Below are positions 1-5,410 of a stretch of 23,191 bases of DNA, in pieces. The first letter of the stretch is position 1; each line of letters starts with the position of its first letter. The notes beneath the pieces are model-generated. The model was not told the origin of the DNA and did no database searches. It saw nothing but the letters and a program-made list of their open reading frames with translations. Source of the stretch: a virus. The DNA is taken from positions 1 to 23,191 of the IMG/VR virus record IMGVR_UViG_3300047362_000192; one strand, written 5' to 3'. A program made the position numbers and the translations under genes.

Positions 1-992
1 ATCAATACTGTATTTTCATGTGCAATAATGTTTGCTAAGTCAACAAATTGTAATTTTTTATCTAGTTTGTCTAACAACATAACGTCTTGTATATTGTATT
101 CACAAAACTTTAGGAAGTCATGATTGTAAAGTCTATCCAAACTACCTTCATATGGAACTTTCTTTTCCCCTACTTCCATCTCACCAATATAGTCTAATCT
201 GTAACTGTGTCTTTCTTCATAGTTGTATTTTCTATAAAGCTCTAAGTAGTCTAAATGTATTCTGCCTACTAAGTCATAAGTAGCAACTTCACTACCAAAC
301 TTTTCATACTCTCTTCTTTTAGGCAGTTTTTTCATTAGACACATACGTCTTGTTTCTGCTTTACCTAATGTTTTAGTAATCCTGTTTATAGTATAAGGAA
401 TATCATATCCTTCACTGTTCCAGCCACTTAGTACATCTGCATCTTCTATAATGTCTAAAAATGTATCTAACATTTCTTTTTCTGTTTTAAACAACATAAC
501 TTCAGGCAACTCTTTTACAACTTCCTGTGCCTGTTCCCAACTTAAAGTTTTAGGAGGAACTGCTAAACATATCATTGCATCCATCCACTGCAAGTAAACA
601 CCTATTGCTGTTATGGGAGTAAATGGATCAGAGGGACTACTATAACCACGTTGTGGATCAAAGTCTACTTCAATATCAAAAAATGCTACATTTAAATCAG
701 GAGCATCAGCACCGTTATAATGTTCTGCTAATACTTTATTAAGAGGCCTTATGTCGCTCTCGAATGTTTTATTACTGCTATGTATACCTAAGTTCTTTTT
801 AAAGTCCTTTATGTTAGCACACCTTAGCTCAGTTACAGGGTCTCCGTAAATGCTTCTGTGTTTACCATTAGGATCTGAATAATAAAAATTATGTGTGGGA
901 CTTATTTCTTTTATAATACGTTTGCCATCAATACGCTCAACGACAGTAACAATGTCCTTGCCTTGATCATAAAATGCGTCAACGTAACTCAT
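1..992 (-). CDS. 43: DNA polymerase, family B, T4 gp43-like (N-terminal part, cut by window edge)
   Basis: Replicative DNA polymerase with 3'-5' proofreading exonuclease; acts with the clamp and the gp44 loader. Only the first 330 codons are in the window; the C-terminal polymerase domain lies beyond position 1. I translated it by hand from ATG 990-992 (MSYVDAFYDQ...). Exonuclease motif I is seen as FFDIEVDF (catalytic Asp106, Glu108), motif II as GWNSEGYDIPY (Asp197), motif III as YNIQDVML (Asp303). The segment spacing and the LDYLELYRKY stretch match T4 gp43. A consensus host-type promoter lies just upstream (1016-1044) with GAGGA in the leader, so early expression is likely. No intein or frameshift is seen in this part. 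Confidence 0.95.
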   Translation of the reverse strand, partial: MSYVDAFYDQGKDIVTVVERIDGKRIIKEISPTHNFYYSDPNGKHRSIYGDPVTELRCANIKDFKKNLGIHSSNKTFESDIRPLNKVLAEHYNGADAPDLNVAFFDIEVDFDPQRGYSSPSDPFTPITAIGVYLQWMDAMICLAVPPKTLSWEQAQEVVKELPEVMLFKTEKEMLDTFLDIIEDADVLSGWNSEGYDIPYTINRITKTLGKAETRRMCLMKKLPKRREYEKFGSEVATYDLVGRIHLDYLELYRKYNYEERHSYRLDYIGEMEVGEKKVPYEGSLDRLYNHDFLKFCEYNIQDVMLLDKLDKKLQFVDLANIIAHENTVL

Positions 993-1015
993 AGATGTGC
1001 TATCCTCATACTGTA

Positions 1016-1044
1016 ATTATACAGTAATAGTGGTTAAAAGTCAA
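1016..1044 (-). promoter_or_regulatory. sigma70-type promoter for gp43
   Basis: On the minus strand TTGACT (1044-1039), a 17-bp spacer and TATAAT (1021-1016). The predicted start near 1009 gives a leader of about 17 nt before ATG 992, with GAGGA inside it. The -35 abuts the stop of the upstream dsbA-like gene. The sequence around the -10 (ACTGTATAATTA) is almost the same as in the dnaJ promoter at 18634. Confidence 0.85.
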
Positions 1045-1048
1045 TTAA

Positions 1049-1312
1049 TTAAAGTGTTTTTCCGACTGATTCCAAAATTGTTTCTAGTTCGTCAAATTTG
1101 TCGAACTCATCTTGGAACTTAGCCTTATGAGCAACTTTTACTGCCTTCATTAAAACTCCAGGCTTGAGGTCCATTTCCTCTGCTATTGCTTTAACAGTTT
1201 CTCGAAGTCCTACGTTAAGAGCGTCTACTTCATGGAGAACAGTATCACCTTCGTTGATAAGTTTTTTAAGTCTTGCGATTTCTTCTTGATTGAATGTTTT
1301 ATTAAATGCCAT
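1049..1312 (-). CDS. dsbA: DsbA-like double-stranded DNA-binding protein
   Basis: 87-aa, mostly helical, highly charged protein. Length and layout match T4 DsbA (89 aa), a dsDNA-binding protein linked to late transcription. The resemblance is in the stretch with charged helix, then L.ETVKAIAEEMDLKPGVLMKAVKVAHK, then an acidic tail (EFDKFDELETILES), comparable to T4 IRAKDELGVDGKMFNRLLALYHK followed by an acidic tail. The start overlaps the end of the upstream gene by 11 bp. A consensus promoter (1357-1384) sits inside that upstream gene, and an AATAAATA box (1337-1344) could give late expression. The assignment rests on pattern and size only. Confidence 0.6.
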   Translation of the reverse strand: MAFNKTFNQEEIARLKKLINEGDTVLHEVDALNVGLRETVKAIAEEMDLKPGVLMKAVKVAHKAKFQDEFDKFDELETILESVGKTL

Positions 1313-1526
1313 TTGTGTTTATATCCTGTATACCAATATTTATTTGTAATGGTTCTATTATAACAGATCTTCCGGCGGTGTCAACATTTATTTCAAATAC
1401 ACCTTTAATTCCTGGAAATTGTTCAAAGGATATAACATTTAGTATTGCACTATCTGTTATTTGTTGATTGGTTTGCTTGTCGTAAGCAACGAATTCGTTG
1501 CCATTAAAATGAACTTCTACTAGCAC
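1302..1526 (-). CDS. hypothetical protein, 74 aa
   Basis: Small protein of unknown function with no signal peptide or membrane segment; the pattern suggests beta strands (LVEVHFNGNEFVAYD, GVFEINVDTAGRSVIIEPLQ). The start is GTG (1526-1524), whose G is shared with the TAG stop of the upstream gene, so translation is probably coupled. Its own 3' end overlaps the dsbA-like start by 11 bp. The frame carries an internal consensus promoter. No family recognised. Confidence 0.6.
   Translation of the reverse strand: MLVEVHFNGNEFVAYDKQTNQQITDSAILNVISFEQFPGIKGVFEINVDTAGRSVIIEPLQINIGIQDINTNGI
1357..1384 (-). promoter_or_regulatory. sigma70-type promoter inside the upstream gene, driving dsbA-like gene
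   Basis: Minus strand TTGACA (1384-1379), 16-bp GC-rich spacer, TATAAT (1362-1357): both hexamers are perfect. The start would be near 1350, giving a 38-nt leader to ATG 1312. It lies fully inside the 74-aa reading frame. Confidence 0.75.
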
Positions 1527-1834
1527 TAAACTTCTACTGATGCCTCAAATGTAAATTTAATATCTGGAAACTCTTCAAAAAGTTCTTCTGATATTTCATC
1601 ACCCTCATCTGCATCTATTTCATCCTGCAAAATAATTTCGTATATAAACATATCACCATCGTCATCTTCGCTGGTGTATGCCATAACTTCGATACCTACT
1701 TTTGCTTTTTCTTCATCGTAAGCAATTAGTAATTTAGTTGGAACAACACTTTGCACAATATCAAAATATACAATAACGTCCTCATCGCTGAGTTCTTCTC
1801 GTGTCAACATTCTTGCAAAGTGTTTAATAAACAT
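1526..1834 (-). CDS. hypothetical acidic protein, 102 aa
   Basis: Unknown function. The protein is strongly acidic (runs such as TSEDDDGD and DEIDADEGDEISEELFEE), a composition often seen in phage inhibitors or DNA mimics, but nothing more specific can be said. I chose ATG 1834-1832 rather than an upstream in-frame TTG (1846) because the ATG overlaps the stop of the 45-aa upstream ORF as TAATG, a typical coupling arrangement. It ends in a stop overlapping the next GTG. No membrane segment. Confidence 0.65.
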   Translation of the reverse strand: MFIKHFARMLTREELSDEDVIVYFDIVQSVVPTKLLIAYDEEKAKVGIEVMAYTSEDDDGDMFIYEIILQDEIDADEGDEISEELFEEFPDIKFTFEASVEV

Positions 1835-1971
1835 TAAAATATCCAAAGCAGAATAGCCATTGTAACCATTCCCTTAATCCAACTGATCCAAGCAACGGTA
1901 TATGTAGATAAGTTATACTTTTCAATAAAGTCTAACGTATAATCTTTATGCCATTCTTTTAATTCTTTCAT
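1834..1971 (-). CDS. small membrane protein, 45 aa
   Basis: Short ORF found by reading the gap: ATG 1971-1969, stop TAA 1836-1834, in TAATG overlap with the next gene. The N-terminal half is charged (MKELKEWHKDYTLDFIEKY) and the C-terminal half is a hydrophobic Trp-rich segment (WISWIKGMVTMAILLWIF), so a single-pass inner-membrane peptide is likely. It sits between a two-TM protein and an acidic protein, with only 5 nt to the upstream stop. Function unknown; a lysis-related or host-envelope role is possible but unproven. Confidence 0.6.
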   Translation of the reverse strand: MKELKEWHKDYTLDFIEKYNLSTYTVAWISWIKGMVTMAILLWIF

Positions 1972-1976
1972 AATTC

Positions 1977-2360
1977 TTACTGTTTGCTAAAGGCTTTTCC
2001 TGCCTCACTAATACCAAATGAACCTAAAGTTACTACAACAAATGATGTGTATATTGTATCAGATATTTTTAAATCCATATCCCAAAATGCTGTAATTAAA
2101 TCACATGCACCAAATACAACCATTAATCCAAAACTCATAAAACCAATTATTGCCTTCTCATTGATGTCATTTTCATCTCTAAATAATGCACCAAAAGAAA
2201 ACCTTTCTACTGGTTTAGCGGCCGCAGTTGCTATCGCTAATTCTTTTCTGAGATTATTCATCTCGTTAATCTTGTCTTGTGCCTCATCAACTTTCAAGAC
2301 AAGTTCTGTATATTTTTCCAAGTCAACTTGTACGTTGCCTTTTCCTTCTACCTCTGCCAT
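1977..2360 (-). CDS. two-TM membrane protein with N-terminal coiled coil (holin-like topology)
   Basis: 127 aa. Residues about 12-45 look like a coiled coil (DLEKYTELVLKVDEAQDKI...LRKEL). Two hydrophobic segments follow, near residues 70-93 (IIGFMSFGLMVVFGACDLI) and 102-120 (TIYTSFVVVTLGSFGIS). The ribosome site AAGGAG lies 5-10 nt before ATG 2360 and an exact late box GATAAATA at 2394-2401. Two-TM topology plus late expression would fit a holin, which is otherwise missing from this window although lysozyme and spanins are present. There is no sequence match to a known holin that I can cite, so function stays open. Confidence 0.65.
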   Translation of the reverse strand: MAEVEGKGNVQVDLEKYTELVLKVDEAQDKINEMNNLRKELAIATAAAKPVERFSFGALFRDENDINEKAIIGFMSFGLMVVFGACDLITAFWDMDLKISDTIYTSFVVVTLGSFGISEAGKAFSKQ

Positions 2361-2393
2361 AGTTTACTCCTTCTATGTGTGTCTACCACATAC

Positions 2394-2401
2394 TATTTAT
2401 C
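2394..2401 (-). promoter_or_regulatory. late promoter GATAAATA
   Basis: Exact GATAAATA on the minus strand, 33 nt before ATG 2360. It is the same box as upstream of the virion genes and resembles the T4 late consensus TATAAATA. A 6-bp inverted repeat (TATGTG at 2374-2379, CACATA at 2387-2392) lies just downstream, partly over the expected transcription start. Confidence 0.7.
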
Positions 2402-2408
2402 AGAAGTT

Positions 2409-2485
<77 letters not shown>

Positions 2486-2496
2486 GTTATCAAGGG

Positions 2497-2527
2497 AAAA
2501 CCTCCTAAATATTAAAATATTAGGAGG
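2497..2527 (-). terminator. intrinsic terminator
   Basis: Inverted repeat CCTCCTA (2501-2507) / TAGGAGG (2521-2527) with an AT-rich inner stem (one bulged base), followed on the minus strand by TTTT (2500-2497). It would end transcripts from the gene at 2643 and from the structured stretch 2528-2642. Confidence 0.75.
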
Positions 2528-2642
2528 TCCTTTCTATACTCGCTGTTTTAACATTGTCGCCAGCATCCGACACGCAAATTATGGTTTTTAGTTTTAAGAG
2601 TCTCTAAACCACCGGGCACCCGGGAAATCGCTCTATAGTAAA
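2528..2642 (-). ncRNA. candidate structured RNA between an unknown gene and tRNA-Arg
   Basis: A 115-bp non-coding stretch, locally GC-rich in an AT-rich genome. On the minus strand it holds consecutive potential hairpins: CCGG-GTGC-CCGG (about 2613-2624), GGTTTAG...CTAAAAACC with AGAGACTCT inside (about 2584-2611), and TGTCG-GATGCTGG-CGACA (about 2557-2574), followed by the intrinsic terminator at 2497-2527. A hairpin series ending in a U-tract terminator is the usual form of a small RNA. I recognise no family. It could also be an unusually structured 3' UTR of the gene at 2643. Confidence 0.4.
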
Positions 2643-3308
2643 TTATTTTCCTTCTTCAACAAATTTAATTCGATTTATTACAGTTTCAAATCCAGCATGA
2701 TATTTACCTTTAGATTGTCCTTTTACAAAACCTTCAACTGTAATTTCTTTGCCTGGTGCAATTTTTTTGTCTGTAAAGAACTTTAAAATATGCTGATTTT
2801 TTACACTACAGGTAACAATATAACTCATAGTTCTTGGTATATACCTAGTAAACTCTACAGTAGCATCAATTTTTTCCCTAGTGTGTAGTTTACCAATTTT
2901 TTCACTAGTTCTGGATAATTCCATTTCTCTATCAGTCCAAGTATCCTGATCTACTTTATTTAGATATACTTTAGGTAAACTAGCGGCTATGCCTAATTTA
3001 TCCTTGGCAATTTCAGGAGAACTTACTAACTTAAGAACATTGCTCTCAAATTCTGTTAAAGTTCTTTCTAATGCTTTAAAACTTAACCCTGCAAGATACT
3101 CTTTAACTTCAGTTGCAGTAGTTTTATCTTCTTCTATGACTTTAAATTTTTTATCTGTAAAAAAATAATTGTATAGTAAGTCACTATTACATGTCGTTTT
3201 TTCAAACTTTTTATCGAACCTTACTTGGTCCTTTTTAATGAAGCCCTCATTTATTCTGTGAGCGGCACAACTGACTGCTAGTACTTCATCAATTGGAAAT
3301 TTTTGCAT
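2643..3308 (-). CDS. hypothetical protein, 221 aa, possible OB-like C-terminal domain
   Basis: Unknown function, probably early because a perfect host-type promoter sits 33 nt upstream with AAAGGAG before ATG 3308. The first ~150 residues are mixed charged and helical. The last ~65 (MSYIVTCSVKNQHILKFFTD...GKEITVEGFVKGQSKGKY...VINRIKFV) have the strand pattern of the small OB-like domain found at the end of many phage proteins, where a 'K-F-T' strand is followed by 'G-x-x-V-T-V-E-G-x-V'. Such domains often bind nucleic acid, but that is inference. No catalytic motif seen. Confidence 0.8.
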   Translation of the reverse strand: MQKFPIDEVLAVSCAAHRINEGFIKKDQVRFDKKFEKTTCNSDLLYNYFFTDKKFKVIEEDKTTATEVKEYLAGLSFKALERTLTEFESNVLKLVSSPEIAKDKLGIAASLPKVYLNKVDQDTWTDREMELSRTSEKIGKLHTREKIDATVEFTRYIPRTMSYIVTCSVKNQHILKFFTDKKIAPGKEITVEGFVKGQSKGKYHAGFETVINRIKFVEEGK

Positions 3309-3340
3309 TTTTTCTACTCCTTTACCTAATTACAGTATAT

Positions 3341-3368
3341 ATTATAGCAAATCTTTAAACTTTGTCAA
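3341..3368 (-). promoter_or_regulatory. sigma70-type promoter for the 221-aa gene
   Basis: Minus strand TTGACA (3368-3363), 16-bp spacer, TATAAT (3346-3341), both perfect. Expected start near 3334, leader about 26 nt with AAAGGAG. Confidence 0.9.
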
Positions 3369-3380
3369 GTGTTTATTCAT

Positions 3381-3411
3381 AAAAATACCCCCAAAAAAGG
3401 AGGTATTTTAT
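3381..3411 (-). terminator. intrinsic terminator after the outer-membrane protein gene
   Basis: Minus strand AAAATACCTCC - TTTTTT - GGGGGTATTTTT: an 11-bp stem with one non-Watson-Crick pair and a following T run, 15 nt after the stop at 3426. It isolates the barrel gene from the next promoter. Confidence 0.8.
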
Positions 3412-3425
3412 ATTTTCTAATCTTA

Positions 3426-4028
3426 TTAGAATGATTTGGATAAAGAAAATACTATTGTATCTTCGTCCATCATTCCTGAATCACTGTCAGCAGTAAAGTC
3501 TACATAAGCAATACCACCTTCAAGACCCATTGGAAGATCAAAAGACTTAGAGATACGCAAGTTGTCACCAACTTCGTCCCACATACCAAATGAAACGTCA
3601 ACACCCATTACTGAATATCCTAGTTCTAAATAGTCTGTGTAGTCATCTTGACCCATGTAATATTCTACTGAAACACCCATGACTGATTTGCTGACAAATA
3701 TTTCGCCGCCATCTAAATCTGCATCACCGTTGTAACTGTAGTCAATATATCCTACTGTCCAATCACCGTTAGACCAACCGCCATACAAATCAGTTTCTAA
3801 GTCTGATCCGTCTGCTAAGTCGATTTGTCCAACCCATGCGCCGAGCATAAATCCGCTTTCGCCAAACGTATGATTGTAATCTACCCATGCTGAGTGACTA
3901 CCGTCTGTTTGTGATACACCTCTAAATAGATAATCAGAATCTAGTCCAACACTGACTCCTGCAAATGCTGGTACTGACATAACTGACAATATTGCAACTG
4001 CTAGAGTTGATTTTAATAATTTAAACAT
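3426..4028 (-). CDS. outer-membrane beta-barrel protein, TorF / TIGR02001-like putative porin
   Basis: 200-aa exported protein. Signal peptide: positive start (MFKLLK), hydrophobic core (STLAVAILSVMSV) and cleavage site AFA-G after residue 23. The mature protein opens with VSVGLDSDYLFRGVSQTDGS, close to the SDY.FRG.SQ..G signature of the TorF/TIGR02001 family of putative porins. The rest alternates polar and hydrophobic residues as in amphipathic barrel strands (Gly/Asp/Tyr rich), and it ends in Phe (FSLSKSF), the usual signal for barrel assembly. It sits alone between its own late promoters and a terminator, like a cargo ('moron') gene. It may change host permeability or mask a receptor; both are inference. 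Confidence 0.85.
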   Translation of the reverse strand: MFKLLKSTLAVAILSVMSVPAFAGVSVGLDSDYLFRGVSQTDGSHSAWVDYNHTFGESGFMLGAWVGQIDLADGSDLETDLYGGWSNGDWTVGYIDYSYNGDADLDGGEIFVSKSVMGVSVEYYMGQDDYTDYLELGYSVMGVDVSFGMWDEVGDNLRISKSFDLPMGLEGGIAYVDFTADSDSGMMDEDTIVFSLSKSF

Positions 4029-4056
4029 TTAGTTCTCCATATATTAATTAAAGTAA

Positions 4057-4065
4057 TATTTATTA
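4057..4065 (-). promoter_or_regulatory. late promoter TAATAAATA for the outer-membrane protein
   Basis: Minus strand TAATAAATA, 28 nt before ATG 4028, at the usual late-promoter distance. ATGGAGAAC between them gives the ribosome site (GGAG). Confidence 0.55.
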
Positions 4066-4104
4066 TGGATAATTTACCTAAAAGGTATTATTGGATGGTA
4101 CTTA

Positions 4105-4112
4105 TATTTATC
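4105..4112 (-). promoter_or_regulatory. late promoter GATAAATA (second, upstream)
   Basis: Exact GATAAATA on the minus strand, just after the stop of the nucleotidase gene and 76 nt before ATG 4028. Tandem with the box at 4057. Confidence 0.6.
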
Positions 4113-4113
4113 T

Positions 4114-4704
4114 TTATTTTGAGGTAATATATTGATGTATTTGTTCCCAATTCTTAACGACAGTACCTTCGACAGGCGTTTCCATGTTGTGACCATGCTC
4201 CATTAGTATGCCTTTAAGCCCAACATAAACACCAGCCATTAAGTTTTCTGGTTTATCTTCTATCCAGTATGCACCAGGATATTTGTGTCCATAGTCTGCA
4301 AGTATCTCATCTTTATCTGCACCTGTATCTAAACATACAACTTCTATAAAGGCATCGCCCATTAATTTTTTAAGATTTCTTTCTCTTAGTTCTTTTGCAT
4401 AAGGATCTAAACTAAGACTAGTAAGAGCAATAAATTTATAACCATACTTTTCATGTAGCAAGTTAATATACCATTGTGCGTCTCTGAGTGGAGGTAAAAA
4501 TCCTATTGCGGCACTTTCATTAAACTGCTTGATTAAACTACGACTAGTTTCTTTTGTAATACCATATCTGGTACCTACATCATATACAAACTGATAGCCT
4601 TCAGTTAAATTATGTCCGTGATGTTGCATCCAGACATTAAATCCTTCTTCCCAATCTAATACTACACCATCTATGTCTGTGAGTATAACTTTATCTTTTT
4701 TCAT
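4114..4704 (-). CDS. HAD-superfamily 5'(3')-nucleotidase-like phosphatase
   Basis: 196 aa. Motif I is ILTDIDGVVLDW (nucleophile Asp10, acid/base Asp12), motif II ALTSLS (Thr95/Ser96), a Lys near 131 (GADKDE) and motif III/IV YWIEDKPENL (Asp150), so the HAD catalytic set is complete. The short all-in-one form resembles phage and bacterial 5'(3')-deoxyribonucleotidases, which would act in nucleotide salvage in the host cytoplasm; substrate is inferred. ATG 4704 has TAGGAGAA upstream and a perfect host-type promoter, which suggests early expression. The gene is followed by late promoters of the next gene and no clear terminator. Confidence 0.8.
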   Translation of the reverse strand: MKKDKVILTDIDGVVLDWEEGFNVWMQHHGHNLTEGYQFVYDVGTRYGITKETSRSLIKQFNESAAIGFLPPLRDAQWYINLLHEKYGYKFIALTSLSLDPYAKELRERNLKKLMGDAFIEVVCLDTGADKDEILADYGHKYPGAYWIEDKPENLMAGVYVGLKGILMEHGHNMETPVEGTVVKNWEQIHQYITSK

Positions 4705-4727
4705 ACCGTTCTCCTAGTTACAATACT

Positions 4728-4755
4728 ATTATACTGGTTTTCATACGAATGTCAA
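4728..4755 (-). promoter_or_regulatory. sigma70-type promoter for the nucleotidase
   Basis: Minus strand TTGACA (4755-4750), 16-bp spacer, TATAAT (4733-4728), both perfect; start near 4721 and a leader of about 17 nt containing GGAG. Confidence 0.9.
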
Positions 4756-4764
4756 GCAATATAA

Positions 4765-4772
4765 GGTAAATA
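4765..4772 (+). promoter_or_regulatory. possible late promoter GGTAAATA, leaderless position
   Basis: Plus-strand GGTAAATA, one mismatch to GATAAATA, followed by five bases and ATG 4778. If used as a late promoter, RNA would start at or next to the A of ATG. No Shine-Dalgarno sequence precedes the gene. Confidence 0.45.
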
Positions 4773-4777
4773 GTAGT

Positions 4778-5350
4778 ATGGCAGTTAAAAAGACGACAGT
4801 ATTTCCAGACTATGTATTTGAAACTCAGATAGAGGTTCCTAAAGAGTTAAATAGGCAAATCCAGGACAGCCTAAAACTTAATAAAGAATCCGGTATCACA
4901 ACTGAGACAGTTTATGGATGGTTTACTAACAAACAATTTCCATGTGAAGGTGTTATAGGAAATATAGCAAATTTATTAGCAACTAATTTTGTTTCAAATG
5001 TAGTACAACACTTTGACTTACAAGTTGCTAGAGATATAAATTTACTTAATCCTTGGATTATTTCAACTAATCCTCACCACTCTTTCCCTACTACAATAGA
5101 GCATCAAAGATGGTACAATGCTGGAATATACCTACAAACAACAAACAAAGGCAGTCATTTAAAATTAGATAATTATACATCTAAAATATATGCCAGTCAA
5201 AACACACAAGAAACGTCACACTTTATTAAACCCAAACAGTTTAAAGTAATATACTGGCCTAGTCATATACCCTGGAGTTTAACTCCTAATATGTCAATGG
5301 TTGAAACAACCATGCTTATATGCTCGTTCAGAGCAGACGCTCAGAAATAA
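4778..5350 (+). CDS. 2OG-Fe(II) oxygenase-like protein, probably degenerate
   Basis: 190 aa, a lone plus-strand gene. The outline matches the short 2OG-Fe(II) oxygenase-like proteins common in marine T4-like phages: N-terminal FPDYVFETQIEVPKELNRQI, a central NPWIISTNPHHSFPTTIEHQ, the strand RWYNAGIYLQ where relatives have SGVYYL, and a C-terminal YWPSHIPWSLTPN...MLICSF where relatives have FPSWLPHSVEPN...RISISFN. The distal metal-binding His of relatives is Trp here (IPWSL) and the first His-x-His is only partly kept, so iron binding is doubtful. It may be a non-enzymatic, possibly structural, descendant. No ribosome site; possible leaderless late transcript. The shared terminator follows. 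Confidence 0.6.
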   Translation: MAVKKTTVFPDYVFETQIEVPKELNRQIQDSLKLNKESGITTETVYGWFTNKQFPCEGVIGNIANLLATNFVSNVVQHFDLQVARDINLLNPWIISTNPHHSFPTTIEHQRWYNAGIYLQTTNKGSHLKLDNYTSKIYASQNTQETSHFIKPKQFKVIYWPSHIPWSLTPNMSMVETTMLICSFRADAQK

Positions 5351-5352
5351 AA

Positions 5353-5384
5353 CTCAAAAAAAGGGCAGTAAAAAACTGCCCTTT
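5353..5384 (-). terminator. strong terminator, usable in both directions
   Basis: Perfect 10-bp stem AAAGGGCAGT (5360-5369) / ACTGCCCTTT (5375-5384) with a 5-base loop. On the minus strand it is followed by a run of seven T (5362-5356 side), so it closes the fibre operon; it also stops the converging plus-strand gene ending at 5350. Confidence 0.9.
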
Positions 5385-5410
5385 AAAGTTACTCCCTACC
5401 CTAGGTTATA

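Noticed and set aside
4774-5350. A working prolyl hydroxylase call for the plus-strand gene
   Set aside because: The distal metal-binding His is replaced by Trp, so activity cannot be claimed.
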